Assembly: GCA_013398275.1 (NCBI GenBank)
Contig: VZSE01000758.1
Coordinates: 62,368 to 126,367 of the forward strand
DNA: 64,000 nt
Direction of reading: 5' to 3'
Origin: Promerops cafer
Lineage: Eukaryota; Chordata; Aves; Passeriformes; Nectariniidae
Part shown: one piece after another, positions 50,655 to 61,900 of the stretch
Layout: the number at the start of each line of letters is the position of its first letter
Numbering within the stretch: position 1 is the first letter of the stretch
Position numbers and translations under genes: made by a program
Notes under the pieces: generated by a model
Told to the model about the DNA's origin: nothing
The model's input: the letters and a program-made list of their open reading frames with translations, nothing else
The model's database searches: none

Positions 50655-50869
50655 GCTGCCCATTTAAAATGATCTATGTTTGTTGAATCTATGGTGTGAT
50701 ATGTGCTGAAACTTAAATCCAGTGGAAGAGCTGGGTACATTTCAGAACTGTTCATTTATATGGTAACTCACCATGGCTAAACTAATGTGCAGGCTAAAGC
50801 TTATTTTGCTTTGCTTAATAGGACTTGTAATGTCCTTGTAATACTGAAAACTTAGAAGTGAAACCAAGA

Positions 50870-50875
50870 ATTAAA
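50870..50875 (+). terminator. INF2: Polyadenylation signal ATTAAA (non-CaaX isoform)
   Basis: The second most common hexamer, about 1.2 kb after the non-CaaX stop, with a T-rich stretch (ctggtttgctttaacc) just downstream. Confidence 0.4.
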
Positions 50876-52420
50876 TCACTGGTTTGCTTTAACCAAGGCA
50901 TCACCATGAGCATATTGAGAACTGGTCAACAGAAGCAGAGATGAGTTGAGAGCAGACACGTGGGCAGGTTCAGTGCAGGAGACACTGCAGAGTAGCACAG
51001 CCCTGTTGCAACAGAAAACCCATTCCTGCTGGCAGAAGCAGGGATACCCCCAGCATTCCCTGTAGAACCATGTCACCCAGGTTTGATTTGCAGGACTGTC
51101 TCTATCACATCTACAGGTTTCCCCCTTTTTCCCCCCCTTTTCCAGTCTCAGAGCACATCACCCAAGCACCATCCTTTTGCTCTTCAATCTAGCTCTGCTG
51201 CTCTCAGATTAGATCCAAGCTGCAAAAACCTGAGTACTGAACACATTCCCCCAGCTCTGTGTTTCCAGAAGAGCCTGCAGCCCAGGCTAGCAGTGCACAG
51301 CCAGCCTCCTCCCCACCACCCCACTGTTTGATCAATAGGAACAGCATCATTTGGAGATGCAGGACTGGGGAACAAACAGGTTTCCTGGGTGTTACCTAGG
51401 GAGCCTTTCCTGCTGATGCCCCACTGGCTGCTCACTTCAGATGCTACAGCATGTGTCCATTTCTCCATCTGGGTCTTCCAGCTTCCCTCATTTCCACCCA
51501 GAGAGAGCAGCTCATTCCCACAGCCAGAGTTTTTATTACTCTGTGTGCTTACCTTGGCCTTTAAAGAGATGGTTTTTTGCATTATCTTTCCCCTGCTTTC
51601 AAGAGTTTACAAAGAAATGGGTTATTTTGAGCCACCAGAGGCTCTTTGTTCAATAGTCATCTGTAAATTATCTATTCAATCACATCCCAATCAGCAGACT
51701 CAAGCACAACATTTAAAATTTATTGCTCCAGAGCAGCTCTGCTTCCATTACAGTGATTATTTAAGAACAGAAGAAAAGAATCAGAGCAGGCTAAAGACTG
51801 ATATTCAATTGGGTTGTGCAGTTTTGTTCCATTTATGAGTTTGAAATAAAGCTCATGACCCTGAAGATTTCTTAGTGGTTGCAAGACCAAATTAATTGTT
51901 GGTAAAAAGAATATCACAGCCAATTCAACAGAGCTGTGGTCATTTAAGTCAACCATGAGTACAGACCTCAGAACAGAATTCTTTTGGTGTATTACAGCAA
52001 CTGCACATGGAGTCTGGTATGTAAACCAGGCTGTGACCACCACAAGCTTCTTGCTGCCAAATAAATGCATATTCTGTAATTAAGCATTGGCTATATGATA
52101 AAATGGAAGTATGGGAGAAATTAGCAGAAGTCTTTTCCAAATATTTCCCATCAAAAATCAGATATGTTTAATGAGATGGATTTTCAGGGTTAGTTTTTGG
52201 GGAGTTTTGGTTGGGGATTTTTTAATTTCAATACTGAAAATATTTCAAAGTTTAGAATAAAAATTAATACTTGGTGAGTTTCCTTTCTCTGGTGGGGATG
52301 GGGAAGACCTATGACTCATGAGAATTCACCCTTCAAAGTCTTATATTTTCACATAGGATATAAAGCACATAACCATAATTGTCATATATGTCAGTAATTG
52401 TCAAATATGCTTAGTAATAA

Positions 52421-52833
52421 TTACCAGTTGTTTTGCTCTTCTGCTGGTTCCCTCAGTGCCCTTGGGTGGATCCCGTCCATGGATTTGTGAGTGTCTAAGT
52501 GGCACAGCAGGTCACTGACCATTTCCTCCTGGGTTGTGGGGGACCTATTCTGCTCTCTGTCCCTGTCTGCCAGCTCAGGGGGCTGGTTGCCCTGAGGATA
52601 ACCAGTCTTACTGTTAAAGACTGAGGCAAAGAAGGCAGCCTTTTCCTCATCTGGTGGTGATAATGGTCCCCTCCACATCCCATAAAGGATGGAGATTTTC
52701 CTTGTCCCTCTTTTGTTGGCAGTATGTTTATAAAAACACTTTATCATCTTTAACAGCAGTGGCCAGATTGAGTTCTAGCTGAACGTTTGCCTTCCTAATT
52801 TTCTCTCTACGTGACATCTCACCATCCCTATAA
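52421..52833 (-). mobile_element. CR1 LINE reverse-transcriptase ORF fragment
   Basis: On the minus strand a 108-residue open stretch (52,747 to 52,421) contains FFASVFNSKTGYPQGNQPPE, then EEMVSDLLCHLDTHKSMDGIHPRALRE. This is the familiar avian CR1 ORF2 segment between endonuclease and reverse transcriptase. Upstream sequence to about 52,833 also looks CR1-derived. It lacks the rest of the ORF and is not functional. Confidence 0.9.
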
Positions 52834-52954
52834 ATGTTCAAGAAATGACTTGATGTGACACTTAGTGCTGTGGTTTAGTTGGCACAGCGGTCTTTGGTCA
52901 AAGGTTGGACCTGATGATTTTGGAGGTCCTTCTCCAACATTAATGATTCTGTGA
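52834..52954 (+). mobile_element. CR1 LINE 3' tail
   Basis: The sequence reads gttcaagaaatgacttgatg, gtggtttagttggcac, ggttggacctgatgattttg and ends 'aatgattctgtga', the 3' end of a CR1. It is in opposite orientation to the CR1 pol fragment it abuts. Confidence 0.85.
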
Positions 52955-54416
52955 AAAGAGAGATATAAATGGAGCTATATCTAGTTCATTAGCACCACCA
53001 CAGCTTTCACTGGACTTGGAGCATGTCTGAAATCTCAAAGCTTGCCAGTATCTCTTGGGCTGAGTGTACCATTTGGTCCTCTCCTACATTCCATACAGCC
53101 AAGGGGGCTGAGAAATACCTTCTGTTCCAGTTAGAAAGTGGCAGGATAAATTGAAATAAAAGAAAAATGCATAAGCCTGTTTCAGCAAAATTAACCCATT
53201 TCCATTTGTCTAAACATAAAGCCTGGATCTACAGCTTCATATTTCTGGTACACAGTGATCAACCAAGTACAACATGCAAGCCTACCAATGCTAAACATCC
53301 ACCCTGGCTCGTTCTGTGTGCTAATAGTCATGGCCATGAAACATGGGTGAACATGTTAGTCATGAGGTTATTCCCCATAATGTATCTGAAAGCAAATAGA
53401 GTCATGAACCAACTCCATATGAAACCACGTTTTGTTCGGTCACCTCACAATCAAAAGTGGGCAGGATATGATAAACAGCTTTCCCATTACTAGAAGAGTG
53501 ACTACAGAGGGTTAAAAATGGGGCAGTGATAGTGACAGGACCTCTCTAGATGTTTGCAATTACTGCATGGTGTCAATCTTGCAAAATAACCACATGATTT
53601 GCAGGATTTGCAATGGAAATGAGGCCCATAATAAAGAAAAATGTTTCCAATTCCTTAGTTCAGAACAGATACCAGACCTTAAATACCAGGGGAGAATTTG
53701 ATCACTGCAAGTTAATCAACATCTTCAGTCAGCTCTGTAAGTAACTCCCCCCTTCATCCGTGCTGTGCTAGGAGTTAATTCACATGAGGAACTCTCTAAT
53801 GCTCTCTTTGCTGCAGCACAAACAAGTCCTGCAAGAGCTGTGTGTGACAATTCACACAGAGCCAGGTGTCAGTAGGAATTAGCTGGAGCCCTGTGCTTCC
53901 CTGATGGAGACTTTAAGCAGTTATGCAGTCAGAAGACAAGAATCTCTCTGTGGCAGTCAGCTCCTATCAAGTCAGTTTTGATACACTCCCAGCCTGTCAA
54001 AGTAGGTTTTTTCTAAGATCAGCAGTCTTTGCTGGTGACACCTACATTATTGTGGTTATGGTTGGTTTGCCCTGCTCAGGGCATGCAGAACCTGGTATGT
54101 TTGTCTGGTACTTGTGTGGCTTCATACAGCATAATCTGCTGTAGGTTTAGTAATGAATTAGTGACAATTAAGGACCAAATCCATCAGTCAGAATAGGTAA
54201 AGAAAGAGGAGAAGCAGAGGCAGCCCATGCAAAAAGGGTAACAGGTCTATGAAATCTGGTCCTGTAATCCTTTGAAACCCACAACTTGATTTTATAATCG
54301 AAATTAAACCCTCAGTAGCACACAGTTTCCTTGACTCATCCTTTGAGACCAACAGGGTTTTCTATACACTTTGCCATGTTTTGTACCTCCATTTGTTCAG
54401 ATTTTCACAGCTCAGT

Positions 54417-54558
54417 TAGACAAAACCAGAGTAGTGATGATGATCCTCCGAAAGGGAGCTTGGACAAAACCATTTCCAGGGTCCTCTCCAACAAAATTGT
54501 TTATGATTCTCTGTTCAGCAAGAAGCAGATACAAGAGAAGCAGAAGAGATATGAGTAA
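54417..54558 (+). other. Unassigned open stretch with an acceptor-like edge
   Basis: After ttcacagctcag an open frame encodes a charged peptide containing SSDDDPPKGSLDKTISRVL and SKKQIQEKQKRYE before a stop at 54,556-54,558. Entered in phase 1 it would be compatible with the donor of INF2 exon 21. I recognise no family. The polypyrimidine tract is fair. It may be a diverged terminal exon or a chance frame. Confidence 0.15.
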
Positions 54559-57500
54559 TAAGAGTCCAGAAACCCTTTGAGGACTGTGTGTTAATCCTCT
54601 TTGGTGAACCAGTGTTAAACACAGAAGAATATGCCCCAGGGATAGTGTCTGCATTCACCATCCCAGCAATCTACAAACCCATCCTGAATCACAGACAAAT
54701 GGTTTGTTTTTCTAAAATACCTCCTTAATTGGAGAGACCCCAGGGAGAACAGCACAAGTAGGAGGTTTTCCCCCTCCAAGTATTTTCAACTGCTCTACCC
54801 TGCTAAAGGTCTAGAGGACAGAGAAGAGACCCTGATCTCCACATGGCATGTTTTGTGACACACACAGCTGCCTGCAGAGGTCTGGCTGTAAAACCATAGC
54901 CCAACTGCATATAGATCAAATGAGAGCCAACACAGCAATCTCCTCAAACCATGAACCTAGCAAATATCCAAAGATTAAAGCTATTATGTCCTGTCTTTAA
55001 TCCCTTCAGCTACACAAGGCCCAATTGAAGTAACTGTTGACATTTCTTTCAGTTCTGAAGAGTTCATCCCTATTCTCTACCAATTGCTCTGCTGATCCTA
55101 TGACACATCTCCCAGCCTCCTGCTTTTCACAGTCTGTGCCCATACCCTACGGACACCTTTCCATGGTTCCTTGAACTGCCTCATCACTGCTGCAGGGCCC
55201 AGAGACCAGCAAAGAGGTCTTAGCAGCAGGGCCTCCTAACATCTGCCACCCACAGCTGCTGCTGCTGGCCCGGGCTCCTTCCGCAGCAGATCCCAAGGTT
55301 CCTGCCTTACCACCAGCTGCCAAAAAGTGGAGCCAGCTCCCCTAGAGGACTTTTTCATTAACTCCATCCCTAGGACAGAGTCCACAGGCATTAAGCACAC
55401 GGACTTCACAGCCACATTCCTGCCAGCAGCAGGGGCAGTTACAGAGTGAAAAGTGAGTGCTTTCACTTTGTTTCCAACTTTTTCCACCTGCTTCCAGCTT
55501 TCCAACAGCTTCCAGCTTTTTGATAAGAGGAAATGAAGGCACAGCATTAGCTGGATCTTAGTGAGAGGTGGACTGCAAAGACTAAAGAGGGTTTTGACAG
55601 ACAAAGCACTGAAGTGAAATGCCAGCAACTTGGGCTACTGAGATTATTCATTTTCTGCCACTGGCTTCCTAAGATGTGTGGACAAGCACAGAACCTGTGC
55701 CTGTTTCCCCATCTCTAAAATGGGGGTAATGGCTTCTTTTTAAACACTTTGACAAACATTGATGAAAAATACCACAATAGAAATATTTTTAGCAATAAGA
55801 AAAAAAAAAATATTTTTCTCTGTTTGCAGCCATACTAGAATCAAAACAAAAGGAAGAGGGGAACTTGCAAGAAATTACTGTTCCCCAAAGGCCTATCTGA
55901 CCCCAGGTTGCAGAAAAACCTTGAAAACCCCTAGGAATGTATCTGAAAGGAAAAGAATGAATATTATAGTGGGAAGATTGCTTGTGCAAGAAAGGATTAA
56001 GATTTCTATTTTCTCCTACTTCTTATTTTTATTTTTATCCTTGTAAGGATCATAATCATCAAGAATGAATTACACAAGTTGCAAAGTCAACAGTGAGGAA
56101 TATTGCACCAGGAGCATCTTAATGCAAGTTATGCCTGAATCCAAAGCAAGAAGAGCCCATTGGGAGCTAATGGACAACAGCTTTGTTCTGGTTAGGGAGC
56201 AGCTGTCTGCATAAACAAGTGAGTAACCCTCTCCCCAGTTGGGTTATGCATCCTGCTGCTCAACTCCAGCCACTTGGTAAGAAGAACATCTTCATATCCT
56301 CAAAACTATCTTACACTGCAGATACTGATTCTGTGCTTACACTTTTGGTGGTTACCTTGAATATCTATAGGGCAGAGTTTTTGAACAACTTCCACCTCAA
56401 GAGAAACCTTTTAGGTATTTATAGCACACAAGGGGAAATGTCAGGTCTTCTGAAACATTCACTGAAATCTCTCTTTAGAGTATGATACTGACCAACAAAT
56501 GAAATTCCCATTACAAAGAAAATCAAGTTTTACAAAACAAGGTAGCCCCATATCAGTCCATTAGCAACACAAGCAGTGAAATATTGGGAGTGTTTACATG
56601 ATCCAAAACACAGAGGTAAGACATTTTTTTAATCTGATTTAAAATTCTAAACCCTATGCTGTCAAAATACAGCTTCACTTTCAAGGCTAATGAGAAGTGT
56701 GCCTATTTTTAGCATGTCAGTAGTCAGACAAAAAAGTGGAAATGAAAGCCTGTATTGTGGTGGTTCTCAAGCATCATCAGCTTTCCCCATAAAACAAAAG
56801 GTGGAGTAGTAGAGCACTGAAAACAGCTTCACAGTTAATTGCAAGTTAACAGATTGAACAGGATCATCACAACTGGGCTGATGTATTGAGTCAGTCTCTG
56901 TTCCCTGCCCCGCCTAAGTGGTGCAAGTGCTTGTCTGGCAGCATTGAGATGTGTGTATATTTATGTATGTATTCACTGGGGAGGGGAGGCTGCACTTTCT
57001 AAGGAGAAATTTCACACAGAGATTTCTTTTTAATATATACCCACAAGCTCATTTGAACATTATCAGCAATGTAAGTTACAGCTGCCTTGAAGCTAAACCA
57101 AAGCTTTCATCTTTTTAAAAGCATGGGTTTCTCTACATAGTCTCTAAAGTATAATCTTTGGAGATACATCATTATAAACTTATTTATCATTCAAAGCATA
57201 TTAGCTGTTTCTTGTACAGTACTACTTGTTAGTAGGATTTTAAAAATAAGACTTTTCTTTACACAAACCCTGTAGCAATTTAGATGAGCACTCCGATTAA
57301 AAGAAAAAGCTTCTTAATTAATAGTCTTACTGATTCTCCCTATAGTTTAATTAAAATAAACAAGCAGCAGAATTTTAACATGAGCATTTCTAATAAGATT
57401 TTTTTTTTAATCAGCTCATTTTACTCCTAATACTTGTAGCAGAAAGTGGCTTATTTCTCATTAGGCTTTTTCATAGGGCTGAATCCTTCACTTGACCTGT

Positions 57501-57628
57501 TAGGGTAATTACAGACATATGTACAAGTTTACCACAAAGATTGTGAAGTCCTAAAGGGGATACATTAAGTTGTTTACTTAAATTAAACGTAAGCCTGCTT
57601 TACCTTTGGGGAAACTGCTTATTTGTGG

Positions 57629-57645
57629 AAAAAAAAAAAAAAAAA
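57629..57645. repeat. Poly-A run
   Basis: About 17 consecutive A within a broadly AT-rich, gene-free stretch. Confidence 0.85.
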
Positions 57646-57870
57646 TGGAAACCAACAACAAATTAATTCAAGTAAACTGCAAATGTGGTTAATATTAATT
57701 TTCTATTATAGGCCTTTGACTTAGTTATTTTAACTGGTACAATTTAGTATGTAAATCAAATGTTATTTACTGATTGATTTAACATTTAATGTTTTTAATG
57801 TAAGCTATTATTACAAAATTAAGACTGAAAAAAAAATCAACATTTTATTTTATTATTTCTTGTGCCCTAG

Positions 57871-57980
57871 ATGCATTGGTTCACAATTTTACTGGGGCTG
57901 TAAGAGCTGGAGCCTATCATCACTATGAACTGCTAGGTTTCAGAGACAAACTGTTCCAAATGATAGGAGGTGCTTTACAG
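57871..57980 (+). other. Unassigned exon-like open stretch upstream of the INF2 paralogue
   Basis: It is bounded by ttcttgtgccctag on the left and ttacag|gtatac on the right. In one frame it reads ALVHNFTGAVRAGAYHHYEL and LGFRDKLFQMIGGALQ without stop. It ends in phase 0, which suits the phase-0 acceptor at 59,310. I do not recognise the peptide and it does not resemble the INF2 DID. The same frame is open beyond the donor to a stop near 58,020, so chance is a real alternative. Confidence 0.2.
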
Positions 57981-59310
57981 GTATACTATGGACTAGAGAT
58001 GCATCAATTGCTGGTTTAAATGCAGCTCCCTTCATGAGTTTTTTTCTGTGTCAGTAACTGCCCAAAACTGCTGTGTCAGGAGGAAAATGGTCATTCATAA
58101 GTATTAACCTAGCTCCTTGAGAACATAAATGTGGGGTATGTACCAAAAGAATCTCTCATGCTGCACTGGAAATGGAAGTCCCCACCTAGTTAAAACTGCT
58201 GGCACAGTTTTGTTGTAATGTGTGTTTTGGTCAAGAATGGGATGACAGGGGGCTTTGTTTCTGCCTACATACTCTCCCTAAAAATGCTGCACCTACTGTG
58301 TCATGTCTGGAGCACTGATAGTTTGCTCACTGCTCCCCTTTTGGCACGTGCTGCTTCTGCCATTTTTGATGGTCACTGCTGCAGAGGTTATAAAGAGAGA
58401 AATCACACAGCAGCTCCAGCTACTGAGATTAAGTGTCCCAGGACACTGCTCATCCACAAGAAATGCAATTGTTTCCAAAAGAAAAGTTTGCTCAGTCAAG
58501 CAAACAAAGCCAAGCCTTGAGCCAGCAAATGCTCTACTAACTTTGGTAGGACTGTCTCCATGTTTAAAACTGGGCATACATACAAGATAGGGACTTCTGC
58601 AGTCTTTTGCAAGAAGCTCTGAGAGAAACTGTATAGTCTCAAGACAAATATAAAGATTTTCCCTAGATTAAAATTTGGTTTAAGGGCAAAATAGGAAAGA
58701 TAATCTTATTCATTTAAATGCTTATAAGTCATTTCCATGTGTAGTCACAAATACTAAGCAGCTCACCCTGAATCCTTCTCTTCCTCAGCTGTAGCTTGTT
58801 TACTTTATTAGGCTATTTTGAGAGTTTCCCTTTAAATCCCCTGCACCCTTCTGCACTCAAGATAAATTGTGGCAACGTGGTTTTTCAGGGTTAAGTAACT
58901 GTGTCCCTGCTGTTTGAGATGTCCCCTCTATAGAGCAACTGTAGTAAGTTCTCCAGGAAGCATCCCTTTACCCCCTAATTCATTCCATCAAACAGCTGAT
59001 CAACGGGGGAAAAAACAACCAGGTAGGGGTTTACTATGCTGATAGCATTTGTCCTGTCTTTTTTTATCTATTATAACAAGAATGTAGAAGGATCAAGAGT
59101 CAAAAATGAGCCTTATGGCTAGAAGGACTGCCTTGCTCCTGACTCGCCAGGGTGAAACTGCTACCAACTGTCACTTGTGAAGCAGTTAGAAATATTCCTG
59201 ATGCACACCTTAGTACGAAGGCCGCTGTTATTTCTGTGTCTCTGTAGGAATTACAAGTAGAGAGTAGTCATGAGGAACTCTGCTAATCCATGCACCTCCT
59301 TGTCTTGTAG

Positions 59311-59818
59311 AGCAGGAAAATGAGACCAGAGCAAGCCACGGAGAGTCTGCTATCAAGAATGCACTGCTCAAATGACCACAAAACAGAGTCTAGAAGATCT
59401 GTTCCAAAGGTGAACAAATGCATTCAAGTTAATATGGACTTGGATGGGGAGAACCCCAGTTCAGACCTGAGCCTTTCTCCAACAAGTGGCCTTTCTGGGA
59501 AGTCAGAGCATTGTCCAGGGAGCACATCACCTTCTCAGAAAGATGTTTCCTCTACCTCCCAGGAACAGTCTGTCATGCCAGCTCTGGTACCACAGCTGCC
59601 TGTACCTCCACCCCTACCTCCTGGGTGCAAAGTGCCTCTTCCCCCTGTTTCCATGCCTGGCATAAATGCCTCATGGCTCCCATCTCCTCAGCCATGCAGC
59701 AATCCTGGGTGCAGTCATCCTACCTGTGGATGTGGGGAGCAGCCCCAGGCTAAGAAGACGCCGACGCTGAGGATGAAGGTGCTTCACTGGCAGAAGCTCC
59801 CCTCTGACGTGGTGAGAC
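59311..59818 (+). CDS. INF2-like paralogue, first visible exon: linker, short FH1, start of FH2
   Basis: The acceptor is ccttgtcttgtag. An in-frame TAG ends exactly at the exon edge, and the first ATG is at 59,320 (A at -3). From there 166 residues are open: EQATESLLSRMH aligns with the EEVIERLLSIKK that opens INF2 exon 8, and a Ser-rich linker follows. A short FH1 comes next (PQLPVPPPLPPGCKVPLPPV, residues 91-110), then a Cys cluster at 126, 131, 136 and 138. The exon ends TPTLRMKVLHWQKLPSDVVR, 17 of 20 identical to INF2 here. The donor is agac|gtacgt, phase 1, as in INF2 exon 8. It starts from ATG, or is preceded by exons I cannot identify. Confidence 0.85.
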
Positions 59819-61216
59819 GTACGTGCTTGTTTGTGACACTGGGCTGATGGGTTCGTGCACTTTGTAGCCAAAGGAAGGCACTGATACCGGGGGACTAGAC
59901 CTTCACTCATAAGTCAGGTCACACATGTGGTTCCGTTGCTTGCCCTCAGTCATAATCACAAAATAAATATGGAAAGGCAGTCCTCTGCCAATTAGTGGAG
60001 GAAATAGTAGTTTGGGAGAAGCTCTGAGCTGAGGCTCTGTGGCTGCTGAAGTTACCTCAACCTCTCAATCTCTAGTTGTTACTTGTTAAAGGGGTGTTCT
60101 GAGTCTGCACTGATTAAGGTTTGCAAAACATTCTGAGTGTGTGGAGTGGAAAGATGCTTTGAATGGTAATGTTCTGTGGTTCTTCTTAATGAACTGCTGG
60201 CACATCACCAGTGAGTGAAGTCTCAGCTGAAACTTTTGCTTTGCTTTTTATGTTCTTGCACAGCCAGAAGGTGCATCAGCCAAGATCTGAGCCTGAAAAC
60301 TCTTGTCACTAGGGCTGAGGAATGTGTACCCTCAGGGGAGCCCCCAACTTCATTTCATACTGACCACAGGCACATGATTTGTGTGGTGTTACACACACAC
60401 AGAATAACCCTGAGAGTCTGTGGTTACTGTGTGCCAAAGGGGCTTGAAAGTCTTGTTCAACCTCCAGCAAAGAGGCTGGAAGCACATCTCCAGTTTTGCT
60501 GCAGTTTTTAATATTCAGTTCACACAACACAGATCTCAGTTGTTCTTCCTTGCTTATCTCCAAGACAAGGAGACACAGGGGGCAAGAATTTGATGCTATG
60601 ATAAAATATATAAACACAGATGTAAAAAACCTGAGCCATGGACTGCTTTCTTGTGCAGAGACACAAACTGAGATTCATCCCCAATGCATTTAGTGTCACT
60701 ATTGCAATCTCTCCTAAAGCAGAAGGAGGTGAGATTCTGTCTTAAAGGTTCCTCCGTTGTACAAGATCATGTTTTGAAGTTCTATTTGTTTTTTGGATAG
60801 GTCCCAATGATTCTGGTAATAATGTTGGGCCTGGGAGACTTTCTCTCTTGCAAAAAGAGATAAAGTCAACCTAATCTACCTAATTGGGTGCAGCATCCCC
60901 TGTTTTGGTACCACAATTCTCCAATCTGTAGCTGGTCAGCAATAGTGAAAACAATTTGGAGCAGCCCATTAAGTTCATCTGCTGCCTTCAGCTCAGCGAA
61001 TTGAATGTGGCAGTATTCTTCCAGGTTTAATTAGGCTTCAAACCTTTGGGATGCCCTCTGTGGGAGCTGTCACTCTTAAATAATTCACATTTGTCCAGGG
61101 CTAATGAGCATCATATTTCATTCATCCTCAAAAGTGTTTTCCCTTTTACAAATCACACTGCCTTGGAAGGGCTCCTCAGCCTCTGTGGTCCATCTTGAGC
61201 TTTTATTCTCTTCCAG

Positions 61217-61359
61217 AGAGCCGCTCCATGTGGGCTGCGATGCCGAGCAGCAGCAAGGAGCTTGTGGAACCTGACTACGCAAGCTTGGAGCTTCTTTTCT
61301 CTGTCCCACCAACGACGCCGGCAGAGAAAACAGGGCCAAAAAGAAAGAAAACACATGAG
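61217..61359 (+). CDS. INF2-like paralogue, FH2 exon (counterpart of INF2 exon 9)
   Basis: The acceptor is ttctcttccag. It encodes SRSMWAAMPSSSKELVEPDY and then ASLELLFSVPP, clearly homologous to INF2 SHSMWASV and EPNYSSIEQLFCFP. It is 143 nt against 146 in INF2, entering in phase 1 and leaving in phase 0 (catgag|gtactt). The last dozen residues are lysine-rich and divergent. Confidence 0.9.
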
Positions 61360-61838
61360 GTACTTGGAACTGCCCACTTTTTGTAGAAAATGGCAAAGTT
61401 CTTGTGAAAAGTTTATTCATTCTTTATTGCTGTCAATCATTTATAATAAGAAAGTTTGAAATATTTTGAGATCCACTGCCTCAGGCTGCCTTAGAAAAAA
61501 AAAAAACACAGGGGAGGTTTAGAATGAAACAAGTTGAAGTAACTCTGCTGAGAGGTCTTCATCTGAGACAGGGAGGACATGGGAATTTCAATATTAATTC
61601 TTATAAACTGGAATAGACAAATCAATTTCCTTCCCTATGCGTTTGTCTCTTTCTCTTTCTAAAATAGATCTAATAGCCTGTATTGTTGTCAATTACTTGG
61701 GATTTGACCAATGAAGGTTATTGATAACATTATTACCAAGAAAGAATGAACCTCAACCAATAAACAAAAGCTCTAGAAAATCTGTTAAATACGAAGTAAA
61801 TGTATTTCCAGCTGAGTGGGTTTTTTTCCTTTTTACAG

Positions 61839-61900
61839 ATTACATTCATAGGTCCAAAGAAAAGCCTCCTTCTGAGTATATTTCTGAAGCAATTTAAGTG
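61839..61900 (+). CDS. INF2-like paralogue, FH2 exon (counterpart of INF2 exon 10)
   Basis: The acceptor is ccttttttacag. It encodes ITFIGPKKSLLLSIFLKQFK, 15 of 20 identical to INF2 exon 10. It is 62 nt with the same phases (0 in, 2 out) and donor aagtg|gtaagg. The usual Asp/Ser before the KKSL is replaced by GP. Confidence 0.92.

Larger units (their letters stand above)
49670..50890 (+). other. INF2: INF2 non-CaaX 3' UTR
   Basis: This is about 1.2 kb after the stop with no coding signal. Its distal part (50,560-50,720) is AT-rich and looks like typical conserved 3' UTR sequence. It contains a Pumilio-type TGTACATA at 50,647 and an ATTAAA at 50,870. The 3' end is uncertain; an AATAAA at 51,845 could extend it. 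Confidence 0.5.
50891..59310. other. Region between INF2 and its paralogue
   Basis: About 8.4 kb with no confirmed gene. It contains a CR1 pol fragment and an opposed CR1 tail at 52.4-52.95 kb, an AT-rich block at 57.0-57.87 kb with a poly-A run (57,630-57,645), and two orphan open stretches with splice-like edges (54,417-54,558 and 57,871-57,980). I looked specifically for INF2-like DID exons (QYRFS, NEFIG, HYELL-type helices, VNRALLL) and found none recognisable. Confidence 0.5.

Noticed and set aside
53840..53870. Second candidate CaaX-like coding end (AAG AGC TGT GTG TGA)
   Set aside because: It lacks the DNKTKK context and a suitable acceptor, and Cys-Val-stop is not a CaaX box. The true CaaX exon is at 46,459.
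55236..55628. 130-residue minus-strand open frame
   Set aside because: It contains a small local repeat (cttccagcttt-type) and no recognised family; no supporting splice or promoter signals.
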